The notes below the pieces were generated by a model. The model did not search any database, was not told the origin of the DNA, and saw nothing but the letters and a program-made list of their open reading frames with translations. This document shows positions 9,631 through 18,924 of a stretch of DNA of 64,000 bases, piece after piece. A program made the translations under genes and the position numbers. The stretch's first letter is position 1, and each line of letters begins with the position of its first letter. The stretch comes from Pantoea sp. GD03673 (GTDB taxonomy: Bacteria > Pseudomonadota > Gammaproteobacteria > Enterobacterales > Enterobacteriaceae), in NCBI RefSeq assembly GCF_029844725.1, contig NZ_JAOCKJ010000002.1, positions 62,001 through 126,000 on the forward strand, in the 5' to 3' direction.

Positions 9631-10853
9631 ACCAGTCGCTCCAGAATCTGTGCCAGTTCGCCGTAGGCGATGTGCTGATTAAATTCAGTCTCAACTTTGT
9701 GACGCGCAGCCGCAACAACCGGTGCCACATCCACCTCGCCCTGAGAAAGCTTCAACAGCGTCTCCGCCAGCGCCTCGGGATCGTCCTCTTCCACCAGCCA
9801 GCCGGAGACGTTGTTCTCAATCAGCTCCGGAATGCCGCTGTGGAACGTCGAGACGACCGGCAACCCGACCGCCATCGCCTCCATCAGTGCAACCGGAATC
9901 CCTTCCATATCGCCATCGGCGGCGGTTTTGGAGGGCAGCAGGAAGATGTCTGCCTCACTCAGTGCGCGACGGATCTCCTCCTGCGGTTTAAAGCCCGGCA
10001 TGCTGACACAATCTTCCATCCCCTCGCGGGCGATGAAATCACGCATCATCTCATCCTGATCGCCATTGCCGATGATGGTGTACTGAAACTGACCACCACG
10101 CTGCTTCAGGATGGCGCTGGCTTTGACCGCCACATCCAGGCCTTTTTTCTCCGTCAGACGCGCCACCGAAACAATACGCAGCGGCGTATGGAACGCCTGG
10201 CGCGGCTGGAAGTTAAACTTCTCCGGCTCAATTCCCATGCGTGTAACGTGAATTTTTTCCGGCGGGCAGCCCATCTCAATCAGCTTGTTCTCCCACAGAT
10301 GGCTGATAGGCAGCATCAGCTCACTCTGGCGGAACAGATTCACGTAGTCGAGCTTGTGCTCTTCCAGAATGTGACGACGGGAGATGTCCGCACCGTGGAA
10401 CACGGTCGCCTGCTTACCCTTCAGAACGCCCAGCTCACGCAGTTTGTTTGCCAGTGCACCCGCATAGCCGAAATGCACCAGAAACACATCGGCGGTGAAG
10501 GTCTGCTTTGCATTGGCCACAATCGACGGCAGCAGCAGTTTGCTGGACTGCGCGCCATAACGGCGCACATTCAGCGAACGCAGCAGCGACGGCTTCGTCA
10601 CTTTTGGCAGCACCAGCTTGATGCGCTGATTCAGCTTATCGACTATGGAGATTTTCTCTTCCGGCAGCAGATAGTGCGTCTTCGCCGCCAGACCATACTC
10701 ATCGAACGCGGCATGCCGGTTCACTAAATCGCCGGGAAAGACTGAAATAATCTCCACCTCGTAACCGGCATCAATAAAATGGGTTACCTGATTTAGTACG
10801 AATGTCTCAGAGGCAACCGGGAAACGCATGGTGAAAAAAGTCAGTTTCATCAC
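9627..10853 (-). CDS. amsK: AmsK-type glycosyltransferase (GT4)
   Basis: Glycosyltransferase of the GT-B fold (408 residues) that adds one sugar of the exopolysaccharide repeat at the cytoplasmic face. Visible features are HFGYAGALANKLRE, RIVSVARLTEKKGLDVAVKA at the start of the C-terminal Rossmann half, and the donor-binding region with EGIPVALMEAMAVGLPVVST, the usual EX7E-type motif. It lies 1 bp downstream of amsJ and overlaps amsL. The sugar transferred cannot be read from the sequence. Confidence 0.9.
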   Translation of the reverse strand: MMKLTFFTMRFPVASETFVLNQVTHFIDAGYEVEIISVFPGDLVNRHAAFDEYGLAAKTHYLLPEEKISIVDKLNQRIKLVLPKVTKPSLLRSLNVRRYGAQSSKLLLPSIVANAKQTFTADVFLVHFGYAGALANKLRELGVLKGKQATVFHGADISRRHILEEHKLDYVNLFRQSELMLPISHLWENKLIEMGCPPEKIHVTRMGIEPEKFNFQPRQAFHTPLRIVSVARLTEKKGLDVAVKASAILKQRGGQFQYTIIGNGDQDEMMRDFIAREGMEDCVSMPGFKPQEEIRRALSEADIFLLPSKTAADGDMEGIPVALMEAMAVGLPVVSTFHSGIPELIENNVSGWLVEEDDPEALAETLLKLSQGEVDVAPVVAAARHKVETEFNQHIAYGELAQILERLV

Positions 10854-10854
10854 A

Positions 10855-12117
10855 TTACCCTAATACTTTGAGAATCTCTTCAGTGATCCGGTTGCCAATT
10901 TCCCTTTCATTCGCAACGGCCGTGTCGACCTTAAGCTTGATGTTGTCGTAGTCGGCAAGGACCGTTTTCACCTTGTCGATCAGTGAGCCATCCATCAGGC
11001 TTTTCACATCAGTTGCCATCTGCGGCAGACCAAGCTGGTTCATCACACCCATCGACTTGTGCTCGTAGTTAATCGCCACAGCCGGGGTGCCGAAGTTCAT
11101 CGAGATAATCGCCGAGTGCAGGCGGGTACCGATGGTCAGGTGGCAATCACTCAGCAGGATGCCCAGTTCCAGGTCATTAAACTCATCCATGATGACATGG
11201 TAATGTTCTGGCTGCGCCACGTGATCACGCAGCGTCAGCGCCACCATGCGGTCATCTTTGGCATAGCTGTCGATGCCGGTACAGGTTGAGAACGCCACAA
11301 CCTGATAGCCCTCAGCGATCATGGCATTGATCACCCGGCCAAAGGCTGCTTCATACTCTTTCTGCGTCACGCCCAGACGTTTATCAAACGGGGCCAGTTC
11401 ACGCACGGTAATCGCGATGGTTTTGCGGCCATTAATAATGCCCTGCCAGTAGCGCAGATTGTGGCTCGGGTTCTCCACGTCACGTGCGCGCACCAGGAAC
11501 GCGGTGTCCACGCCAGGGGCCACTTTAGAGCTGGTCACGCCATCGCGCTTCATCAGATCAAGGCTGACCGATTCACGCAGTACCAGGCTGTCGACCCGAT
11601 CAAAGACAAAGTTCGCCAGCGCATTGACGCGCGGGTTCTGGAAAGGCCCTACTGAGTGACCAATCAGGTAGATCGGCTTTTTTGCCATCAGCGCGCAAAG
11701 CGCATGGTCAAACTGGGTCACGCCATAGAGATCGACGAAGAAGGATCCGCCAACCTGAATAATCGCGTCATATTTCGCCAGGCTTTCGGTAAAGGCCTTC
11801 AGGTGCGGCGGCACCGCGAACGACTTAAAGATCCCGCCCTTGCCCAGATGCGCCATCATGATATCGGGCATCAGACGGTTCGCCACTTTACGCTTAAACG
11901 AACCGACCAGACCTTTGCCTGACTTGCTGTTGTGCAGATACAGCGCATCCTGCTGAATATCCTGCTGGAGCAGATAACCGGAGCTGGTTGGATAACGGCT
12001 AATAACATCAATGTCTAAATCACTGCGTGCAGACTTCATTGAATCGATCAGTCCACGAAGAATCGCGCCATCCCCGCGATTCCCACACGTATGGTTACCC
12101 ACCAATAAAATTTTCAT
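10855..12117 (-). CDS. amsJ: AmsJ-type polysaccharide pyruvyl transferase
   Basis: The 420-residue protein belongs to the polysaccharide pyruvyl transferase family: GNHTCGNRGDGAILRG at the N-terminus, IIQVGGSFFVDLYG, YLIGHSVGPF and the C-terminal TIGTRLHSAIISMNFGTPAVAINYEHK are all characteristic. It would attach the pyruvate ketal that gives amylovoran- and stewartan-like polymers negative charge, using phosphoenolpyruvate. It follows amsF after 157 bp and is almost contiguous with amsK. Confidence 0.9.
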   Translation of the reverse strand: MKILLVGNHTCGNRGDGAILRGLIDSMKSARSDLDIDVISRYPTSSGYLLQQDIQQDALYLHNSKSGKGLVGSFKRKVANRLMPDIMMAHLGKGGIFKSFAVPPHLKAFTESLAKYDAIIQVGGSFFVDLYGVTQFDHALCALMAKKPIYLIGHSVGPFQNPRVNALANFVFDRVDSLVLRESVSLDLMKRDGVTSSKVAPGVDTAFLVRARDVENPSHNLRYWQGIINGRKTIAITVRELAPFDKRLGVTQKEYEAAFGRVINAMIAEGYQVVAFSTCTGIDSYAKDDRMVALTLRDHVAQPEHYHVIMDEFNDLELGILLSDCHLTIGTRLHSAIISMNFGTPAVAINYEHKSMGVMNQLGLPQMATDVKSLMDGSLIDKVKTVLADYDNIKLKVDTAVANEREIGNRITEEILKVLG

Positions 12118-12240
12118 AACAACTCCGAATAAATTTTTTTAATTCTGTAAGCCGCCCAGATCCGAAATGGGCAAAATGAACTCTGTTTAAAATCATGCTT
12201 TACGGGATAACGCACCCAAAGGTACTGCTCCTGCTAAACC

Positions 12241-12262
12241 GGCCGCCTCCATTGTGGCGGCC
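12241..12262 (-). terminator. GC-rich hairpin between amsF and amsJ
   Basis: A perfect 7-bp stem GGCCGCC/GGCGGCC with an 8-nt loop lies 12 bp past the amsF stop. No U-tract follows on the minus strand, so it is more likely a pause or mRNA-stability hairpin within the operon than a full terminator. Confidence 0.35.
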
Positions 12263-12274
12263 CTGATACAAGGG

Positions 12275-14491
12275 TTACGACTTGATCGCGAAATAAGGCA
12301 GCGCAACCTGTTTACCGTTGATCACCACCGAAACAAAGCCTTCCGGCTTGCTGGTATCGACCTGGTCGGCGGAGAGCGGACGGGAAGCCATCAGCAGATC
12401 GCCCTGCTCGTTGGCACCCACGCCCGCTTTGCCGTTGTGCAGGCTGAAGCGCTGGGGCGCGCGTTTGGCCGCGTCGCCTGATGGCGGATTGCCCTTCTCC
12501 ATCTTCGCGTTGACCCGTGCACAGCGTCCGGTGACAAAGCGATCTTTACCGGTGGTTTTCACCAGCACGGCCGCCGACGGCGTCCAGCCCGCCAGTTTGA
12601 CGAAGATTCGGACATCGGTGTCGTGCTCAGCCACATAGCGGACATCCACAATCGGGCTGCTGCCTTCGGCTGACCAGCTTGCTTCAGAGAGATTTTTCTT
12701 GCGCTGCACGTGGATCACGGCGCGGCCGCCGGTGGTTTTGTCACCAATCAGGTTCATCAGCGGCTTGTCGCCACTGCCGTTGGTGAACTGCGACTGACCA
12801 AAAATTTCGATCTCCCACGAATCACCCACCGTCGGTGAGTAGAGGCTGCCGAGATCAAACCAGGTCTCCTGGTTGGTGTTGTTCTCTAAGCGCCAGCGCG
12901 AGGTGATGTAGTTGTATTTCAGGCTGCCATCCAGCGCGACGCCATACGATTCTACGCGGGTCGACCCCATCTCCCAGATGCTGAGCAGACGGTCGCCTTC
13001 CATCGAGTTGTCGATCCAACTGCCCGACTGCAGGCTGGTCTGGCGCATATTCAGGCGGGTGTTGTGCGCGATCAGCGGGTTCTTACAATCCTCAAGGCTC
13101 AGGGCATCGACGATCCACTGGCCGTTAGAGAGATCGCCCGGATTGTCACAGTGCTCAATCCAGCCGTTATGAATAATCGACTGGCCGCAGCGCGGCAGGT
13201 TAAGCACTTTGCCGCCACGGCAGTACTGCGCATTGAAGTTCGACAGCTCAATCGCGGTGCTGTGGTCCCATTTCCCCTGCTTCTGCCCTGACCAGCCCGA
13301 TTTAATGACATCGCCGCTGCAGCGTGAGGCGTACCACTGATCGATTTTACAATCGAGGGTATCCTGCAGGCTGATGGCCGTGCCGCCGACTGCGTTAAAG
13401 CGCAGGCAGGCACCCCGGAAATATTGTCCGCCGGGACAGGTGTTATGGAAAAAGCCCTGCTGATTCGGGCTCTTCTCGCTGTTGCCGTTGAAAATCAGGT
13501 TGGAAAGCTCAACACGGCGGGCATTCATCTGAAAGACGAAATCAGACTTACCATCAGAAACAATAGTGGTCGCCGGGAAGTAACCGAAGTTAACCATCGC
13601 ACCGGACATGCGGAAGAAGTTGAGGTACTTGTCGCCCAGATTACAGGCAGAGACCATAAAAGTACCGGCCGGGAACTGGACGCAAATCTGCTGGTTTGCC
13701 TGCTGTGACCACTGGAACATCGCCATAATAGCGGGTGCAGTATCGGTTTTACCGTCAGCAATTGCACCGAAATCAAACAGTGTAAGACGGTTAAAATCAT
13801 CTACCACGCGACGCCAGTGATAGCCTTCACCGGCAAAGTTTACGCCGCCATCGTTCTGAGCAGGCTGGAAGCTGCCGACAAACTCGCCGCCGCCGACTTC
13901 CCGTCCTTCATGCCAGCTTTTGAGCTTAATCTTGGCCCCTTCAAACAGCGGACGGGTTTTGCGCAATTCCGCCACGGAAGGGATCTCACCAATCAGCTGA
14001 TAACCCGCAGGCTGCGCCAGACGCTGACTGAAATCTGCCGCGCCCGGACGGCTGACATCGGCGATGTTAAACAGCGTCTGACCGTTGCTGTCCTCAACCG
14101 CCATGGAATGCGAAGGATTGGCAATCAGTGCAGCATTGTCCTGAATGAACTGCGCAAAGTTGCCTTTATTCAGTGCGATTGGCTGCGCTATCTCTGAAAG
14201 TTTACCACTGGCATCGCGCAGGAAAACAGGAATCTGGTTGCCCGGTTTGCTGGCATCCACACCCGCTTTACCAATCCAGAGTTTGCCCTCAAAGCCCTGC
14301 CAGAACTGCGGTGGCATGGCGTAGACATTCTCTGGCGTCAGGATAGGCACATCGCCTTTGGGAACGTCAGTGGCATCAACCGGCTTCAGGGCGATACCGT
14401 TACTTTTTGCAGCGTAGCTGGAAAAGGTGCTCACGGAGAGAGCCCCCACCAGAGCGGAGGCGGCGGTCTGTAAAACTTCTCTTCTTTTCAT
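12275..14491 (-). CDS. amsF: AmsF/WceF: secreted tailspike-like polysaccharide depolymerase
   Basis: The 738-residue protein has an N-terminal signal with a twin-arginine-like start (MKRREVLQTAA) ending near SSYAAKS. After it, residues about 55-140 resemble the head-binding domain of phage P22-type tailspikes, including GNQIPVFL and HSMAVEDSNG. A linker follows (EIPSVAELRKTRP and VGGGEFVGSFQ), then FDFGAIADGKTDTAPAI, which opens a parallel beta-helix of the pectate-lyase type. Homologues AmsF and WceF process or cleave the EPS in the periplasm or outside the cell. The gene sits between amsD and amsJ, as in E. amylovora. It looks like a phage tailspike recruited to the host's own polymer. Confidence 0.88.
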   Translation of the reverse strand: MKRREVLQTAASALVGALSVSTFSSYAAKSNGIALKPVDATDVPKGDVPILTPENVYAMPPQFWQGFEGKLWIGKAGVDASKPGNQIPVFLRDASGKLSEIAQPIALNKGNFAQFIQDNAALIANPSHSMAVEDSNGQTLFNIADVSRPGAADFSQRLAQPAGYQLIGEIPSVAELRKTRPLFEGAKIKLKSWHEGREVGGGEFVGSFQPAQNDGGVNFAGEGYHWRRVVDDFNRLTLFDFGAIADGKTDTAPAIMAMFQWSQQANQQICVQFPAGTFMVSACNLGDKYLNFFRMSGAMVNFGYFPATTIVSDGKSDFVFQMNARRVELSNLIFNGNSEKSPNQQGFFHNTCPGGQYFRGACLRFNAVGGTAISLQDTLDCKIDQWYASRCSGDVIKSGWSGQKQGKWDHSTAIELSNFNAQYCRGGKVLNLPRCGQSIIHNGWIEHCDNPGDLSNGQWIVDALSLEDCKNPLIAHNTRLNMRQTSLQSGSWIDNSMEGDRLLSIWEMGSTRVESYGVALDGSLKYNYITSRWRLENNTNQETWFDLGSLYSPTVGDSWEIEIFGQSQFTNGSGDKPLMNLIGDKTTGGRAVIHVQRKKNLSEASWSAEGSSPIVDVRYVAEHDTDVRIFVKLAGWTPSAAVLVKTTGKDRFVTGRCARVNAKMEKGNPPSGDAAKRAPQRFSLHNGKAGVGANEQGDLLMASRPLSADQVDTSKPEGFVSVVINGKQVALPYFAIKS

Positions 14492-14573
14492 GCATCAAAT
14501 CCCGTAGTCAATAAGGCCAGTGGCCATAGCGGTGTCCCTGAGGCACGTCGCAAGTGAGCATTTCCAGCTCCGG

Positions 14574-15608
14574 TTAAACCAGTGACAGCCAGCTTTGCTT
14601 TATCTGATTACCGTCGAATTTCAGCGCGGTCTGTTTCGTTTTTTCGCTCATGGCATAGAACAGCGCGTCATCGCTGGCGAGCTGCTCCATTCGGGCCAGA
14701 AACGTGGCTTTGTCATTCATCGGGACCAGGAATCCATCTTCACCGTGGTTGATGATCTCCTGGGGTCCGGTCGGGCAGTCATACGCGACGACCGGCAGTG
14801 ACCAGGATTTCGCTTCCAGCAACACCAGTGGCAGCCCTTCATAGCGCGACGTCATCAGCGCCATGTCGCTGTCGCGGTAGTAGTCGTTGATGTTGCTGAC
14901 CTTACCGACAAACTTTACGCTGTCGGTAATCCCCAGCACGGCCGCCTGGTCGTGCAGCTGCTGACGCAGTTCGCCGTCACCGGCAATCACCAGCGTCCAG
15001 TCCGCATGCGTCCGGGCAAAGTCACGCCAGATATCCAGTAGCAGATCAAAGCCCTTCTGGTTATCCAGACGGCCCACCGCCAGTGCCTGACGATGACGGG
15101 TCTGGCGCTGATAGCCTTTGTACACCACCGGGTTGGGGATTTGCTTGCTGGGGATACGCCAGCGGCTGAACACCTGATGATCTTTGTCGGTCAGAACAAT
15201 CACGCGGTCGTAGTAGCGCAGCAGCAGGAACTTGAGGAACTTAATCGGTTTGCTGAAGGAGTTAATGGCGATATGTTCGCAGGCATAGGCTTTGCCCCGC
15301 TTCTTCTTCATCGCCAGCAGATTCCAGAAGGCGAACATCACGCTCAGGCGACCCATGCTGATCAGGAAGACGGTATCGAAACCCTCTTCGTGAATGCGGG
15401 CTACCGCGCTTTTTATCGGATTGCTCTGCCCTTCAAAGCTGACAATCCGTTTGACATGTTCAAACGGATAAAACGTTTTACCGCTGCCTTCCAGCGAGTA
15501 GATGGTGACGTCATGCGTTTCGCCAAGACACTCTGACATGAAGTTACAGATGTTCTCGGTGCCCGCATACGAATAAGCATCTTTGATCACCAGGACAATT
15601 TTTTTCAT
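14574..15608 (-). CDS. amsD: AmsD-type glycosyltransferase (GT4)
   Basis: A 344-residue GT-B glycosyltransferase: AYSYAGTENICNFMSE near the N-terminus matches family-4 enzymes of the WaaG/AmsD kind, QALAVGRLDNQKGFDLLLDIW starts the C-terminal half, and MTSRYEGLPLVLLEAKSWS carries the donor-binding acidic residues. It is expected to extend the lipid-linked EPS repeat unit. Assignment as AmsD rather than another GT rests on family and position between the GT2 gene and amsF; donor and linkage are unknown. Confidence 0.85.
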   Translation of the reverse strand: MKKIVLVIKDAYSYAGTENICNFMSECLGETHDVTIYSLEGSGKTFYPFEHVKRIVSFEGQSNPIKSAVARIHEEGFDTVFLISMGRLSVMFAFWNLLAMKKKRGKAYACEHIAINSFSKPIKFLKFLLLRYYDRVIVLTDKDHQVFSRWRIPSKQIPNPVVYKGYQRQTRHRQALAVGRLDNQKGFDLLLDIWRDFARTHADWTLVIAGDGELRQQLHDQAAVLGITDSVKFVGKVSNINDYYRDSDMALMTSRYEGLPLVLLEAKSWSLPVVAYDCPTGPQEIINHGEDGFLVPMNDKATFLARMEQLASDDALFYAMSEKTKQTALKFDGNQIKQSWLSLV

Positions 15609-15654
15609 GAAACGCTATCCACCTCAAATTTTAAAGACAATCCTGCCGACAGGC

Positions 15655-16407
15655 TTAACGATGCTTAAGGGTAAACAGCACACCATTCACCATATACCAG
15701 GCGTAATAGTAATAGATTTTTAAAGGATTGTTTTTATAGATAATTCTTAATAATTCAAGGTGCCACTGGGCGGCTTTGTTCTTATTACGGGAAAGGGAAT
15801 CGCCTAATTCGTAATAGTTGACCAGAATCGTCTGAATTACGCGCGCTTGCTTATAGCGGGTAAATAATTCATACAAAAACAGGAAATCTTCGTGGCCTTT
15901 ACGCTGGAAGAAAAGACCCTGCGGCGGACGACGGAAACAGACGGAAGAAAAACAGACGCGATACTGCTTCTTAACGAAGTTTTCCTGCTGCAGGTAAGGT
16001 TTGCTGTAGGTAATATCGTGCTCGGCTTTGCGGGTTTTATAGTGATACTCGGTGATCACAAAATCGTCACCGGCCGCGATGGCCTCCACCTGCCGGGCCA
16101 GCTTATCGGCATGCCACTCATCGTCGCTGTCGAGAAAGGCGATAATCTCTTCCGTGGCCGCACGCAGTCCGACGTTGCGGGTTTCTGCTGCGCCCATGTT
16201 GACCGCGTTATCCAGAATGGTAATGCGCGGATCCTGACAATGCTGACGCACGAACTCCAGCGAGTCATCGGTAGATTTATCGTTGACCAGATAGAGGTGC
16301 CAGTCGGTATAGCGCTGATTGATAACCGATTGCACAGCGCGTAATACCGTCTGACGTGCATTATACATCGGCATTACAATGCCAACGGTTCCAACAGAAG
16401 TATTCAT
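15655..16407 (-). CDS. amsE: AmsE-type glycosyltransferase (GT2)
   Basis: Family-2 (GT-A) glycosyltransferase of 250 residues from the ATG at 16407, which has AGGG 6 bp upstream; the frame runs upstream to 16449 without better support. Motifs are GIVMPMYNARQTV, YLVNDKSTDDS and the metal-binding IAFLDSDDEWH (DXD-like DSDD). It probably adds one sugar to the EPS repeat. In E. amylovora amsD precedes amsE, whereas here the GT2 gene comes first, so the AmsE label is by family only. Confidence 0.82.
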   Translation of the reverse strand: MNTSVGTVGIVMPMYNARQTVLRAVQSVINQRYTDWHLYLVNDKSTDDSLEFVRQHCQDPRITILDNAVNMGAAETRNVGLRAATEEIIAFLDSDDEWHADKLARQVEAIAAGDDFVITEYHYKTRKAEHDITYSKPYLQQENFVKKQYRVCFSSVCFRRPPQGLFFQRKGHEDFLFLYELFTRYKQARVIQTILVNYYELGDSLSRNKNKAAQWHLELLRIIYKNNPLKIYYYYAWYMVNGVLFTLKHR

Positions 16408-16464
16408 CTTCAACCCTGAATTAAATGAAAAGAGAGGTGCGCCTGGCATCAGGCGCAGCGTGCG

Positions 16465-17382
16465 TCAGGAGAGTGCTTTCTCACCGCCGAAACGTGCTTT
16501 GACCTTGTCTTTAACCCGGTTCATAAAATAAGCACGGTTGTCTTTGTTGGTGAGGAAGAAGTAACGCGCAAAGCTCAGGCTTGCCATCAGCGACTTACCA
16601 TCCATCTTGTAGCGCAGCGGCAGCTTAAAAGCTTTGTAGGTGTGGATGTCACGCGGGGTCAGATGCGGCTTCATGGTATCAAGCCAGAACATCGAGTACT
16701 TCACCGACTCGCCTTTGTGTTTCGAGCCAAACTTTGTGACCAGATGGTAGTTAGCCAGCGGTGCGGGGATCATCACAAAGTCATAGCCCATGCGGTCGGC
16801 ACGAATGCAGAAATCATAATCCTGATGACGGATGTAGCGGGTATCGAACTGAATTTTCACCGCGTCTTCGCGCTTCAGCACAATGGTGCTGGTCTGGATA
16901 AAGCCGTAGCAGCCGAACAGATATTCAGCAACGGTTTCATTTTTACCCGGTGGCTGCATCGGCATGACTTTCAGGAAGGTGCCATCCTGGTAAATATTCA
17001 CCTGGCTGAAAATCACAACGTTCTTTTTGCCCTGCGCGTCGAGCTGCGCAATTTTTTCGCTCACCTGCTGCAGTTTGTCTGCCGCCCACTCATCATCGGC
17101 ATCAAGGAAGCTGACATAGTCGCCGGTCGCCAGCTCAATGCCTTTATTGCGCGCACCCGCGCCGTTGAGCTTCACCTCAGAGAGCACCAGATTGATGGTG
17201 AGATCCTGGTAGCGTTCGCTGCGAACTACCTCGGCCAGCGCGGCGGCATCCGCAGATTTATCATCAACGATGATGACCTCGAAATTGCGATACGTCTGTG
17301 CTTTAACGCAATCCAGCGTCGTGACAATCGATTCTGACGCGTTATAAGCCGGAATTACGATGGAGAAACGAATGTCCTTCAT
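16465..17382 (-). CDS. amsB: AmsB-type glycosyltransferase (GT2)
   Basis: GT-A glycosyltransferase of 305 residues from the ATG at 17382, preceded by GAGGTG at a good distance; the frame extends to 17424 but that part is not conserved-looking. IVIPAYNASESIV, VIIVDDKSAD, GAGARNKGIE and VSFLDADDEWAADKL mark the nucleotide-sugar and metal sites. It is the homologue in position and length of AmsB/WceB, likely adding an early sugar to the lipid-linked repeat. It follows the polymerase gene amsC. Confidence 0.88.
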   Translation of the reverse strand: MKDIRFSIVIPAYNASESIVTTLDCVKAQTYRNFEVIIVDDKSADAAALAEVVRSERYQDLTINLVLSEVKLNGAGARNKGIELATGDYVSFLDADDEWAADKLQQVSEKIAQLDAQGKKNVVIFSQVNIYQDGTFLKVMPMQPPGKNETVAEYLFGCYGFIQTSTIVLKREDAVKIQFDTRYIRHQDYDFCIRADRMGYDFVMIPAPLANYHLVTKFGSKHKGESVKYSMFWLDTMKPHLTPRDIHTYKAFKLPLRYKMDGKSLMASLSFARYFFLTNKDNRAYFMNRVKDKVKARFGGEKALS

Positions 17383-17510
17383 TGCCAGCACCTCATTAAA
17401 ATAGGTCAAAAATAAACAGTTCAATCGACAAGGGTCGACTAAAAACCGGTGGGCTTACCGTCAATCGCCCCAGCGTAACGTTCCTCACGCCTGGGCGATT
17501 AACGGGTTGA

Positions 17511-18647
17511 TCAGTGGATTAACCAAAACTCACGTGCCACTTCATAGCCGGTAACCGCCTGCTTGGTTGAAATGGTGTTGTAGTAGAGGTAATAGAGCAG
17601 GAAGAAGACCAGCATGGCATAGAGCACGGGCTTCCACGATCGTCTGGCCTGATAAATCAGCGAGGTCAGGATGATCGGCTCAACCTGCTGCAGATAGTTA
17701 GACAGGCGCGAACCTGACGGGAAATTGTACAGGAAGATCCTGATCGCACCGCCGATGGCAAAACTTAAAATCAGCAGGTAGTTAAGGCGATACTGGGCGT
17801 AGTTTTCGCGCTTCAGCTCATCGGTCAGCATGAAGTAGAAGAAAACAAACACCAGCATGATGTTTTTCAGGTTCGACACGGCCAGGATGCTGCCACCCAT
17901 TGCATAGGACGGGTCATTGTTATATCCCGATGCCCTCTCCCCCAGCGATCCCAGATGACCGGCAATCAGGGAAATAAAGCTGGAACCACCCACCACGGAA
18001 AGCGGCAGACTGGCGACAATAATAATTACCGGCCACCAGCGCCAGTCACGAATAAACAGGAACGGTATCAGCGTTACGACCATGACACCGGTGTTGTGGC
18101 TCGTGAACGACAGAATAAAAAAGGCAAACGCCCACCAGTAGCGCTTGAGATAGATCGACCACAGGACGCCAAGGAACAGGGCAGAACTGAGGCCAAAGCG
18201 AATCTGGTTAATGTCTTTGTTGATAAAGATGTGAGCCGAATAGAGCACCAGCGCCAGTACCGGATAGGGTGACATCTTCCTGAAGAACCAGGTATTGATG
18301 AAAACGGCTGTGGCACAGAAGACAAACAGGAAGATGCTCGCATTATGCGAAAACAGGCTGGTGATCCAGGCCATCGCAAAAATCAGCGGTTCGTAACGGA
18401 AAAACGCAACGGTTTTAAAAAAGCCGTTGATTTCAATGCGTCTTACAAAGTCCTCAAAGAAACTCCGGTACTGAAAGTCATCCATGCCTGTCCCGAGACC
18501 GCGTATTCCCCCAAAAACAATCAATATTACGGCAGCCAGACAGAGCAGCCAGGTCAGAATATGATTTGTGCGTTCGTCTTTTTTTAGCGCTATTTCGAAC
18601 AGCGAAAGCAGCAGCAAAAAGCCTGATACATACCAATAGGGAGCCAT
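17511..18647 (-). CDS. amsC: AmsC/WceL: EPS polymerase (Wzy/EpsG-like)
   Basis: Inner-membrane protein of 378 residues with about ten hydrophobic segments, resembling EpsG/Wzy-type polymerases, including a large periplasmic-type loop (GGSSFISLIAGHLGSLGERA). It would join repeat units into long chains in the periplasm. The ATG at 18647 is preferred over the in-frame GTG at 18668 because AAGGA lies 7 nt ahead of it. It is the first gene after the hairpin terminator that follows amsA, so it starts the polymer-specific half of the operon. Confidence 0.87.
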   Translation of the reverse strand: MAPYWYVSGFLLLLSLFEIALKKDERTNHILTWLLCLAAVILIVFGGIRGLGTGMDDFQYRSFFEDFVRRIEINGFFKTVAFFRYEPLIFAMAWITSLFSHNASIFLFVFCATAVFINTWFFRKMSPYPVLALVLYSAHIFINKDINQIRFGLSSALFLGVLWSIYLKRYWWAFAFFILSFTSHNTGVMVVTLIPFLFIRDWRWWPVIIIVASLPLSVVGGSSFISLIAGHLGSLGERASGYNNDPSYAMGGSILAVSNLKNIMLVFVFFYFMLTDELKRENYAQYRLNYLLILSFAIGGAIRIFLYNFPSGSRLSNYLQQVEPIILTSLIYQARRSWKPVLYAMLVFFLLYYLYYNTISTKQAVTGYEVAREFWLIH

Positions 18648-18882
18648 GGTGTGATTCCTTAATTCCACAAGTTCTCATGCCAGCAATAATCACGCTTCGC
18701 CTTCCCGGCTGGCTTTTCAGCGAGCCTGACAGCACGGTTAACTATTACGTGCAGGCGATGCCATGCTGGTGATGAATTCTGTTGAGTGACGTTCGCCATG
18801 CGATTTATAAAGGTATCGCTTTTGTGGGTCTGGACAGAATAACCTGTGTAAATTGATGCGTGTCGTCATTCAAAGGGACGAT

Positions 18883-18907
18883 AAAAAGGGGCGGTCAGAC
18901 CGCCCCC
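18883..18907 (-). terminator. Intra-operon terminator after amsA (wzc)
   Basis: On the minus strand GGGGCGGTCTGACCGCCCC forms a strong hairpin followed by TTTTTA, a textbook intrinsic terminator 18 nt past the amsA stop. It divides the export genes amsG-H-I-A from the synthesis genes amsC onward. Group 1 capsule and colanic acid loci have a similar stem-loop after wzc that is overcome by RfaH antitermination. The rest of the 277-bp gap up to amsC (18908-18924 aside, 18648-18882) has no ORF. Confidence 0.85.
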
Positions 18908-18924
18908 TGTTTATTACTCAATGA

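Noticed and set aside
9672..10727. 351-codon plus-strand ORF opposite amsK
   Set aside because: It lies wholly antisense to a clear glycosyltransferase gene and shows composition-driven residues (His, Gln, Arg-rich) without a domain.
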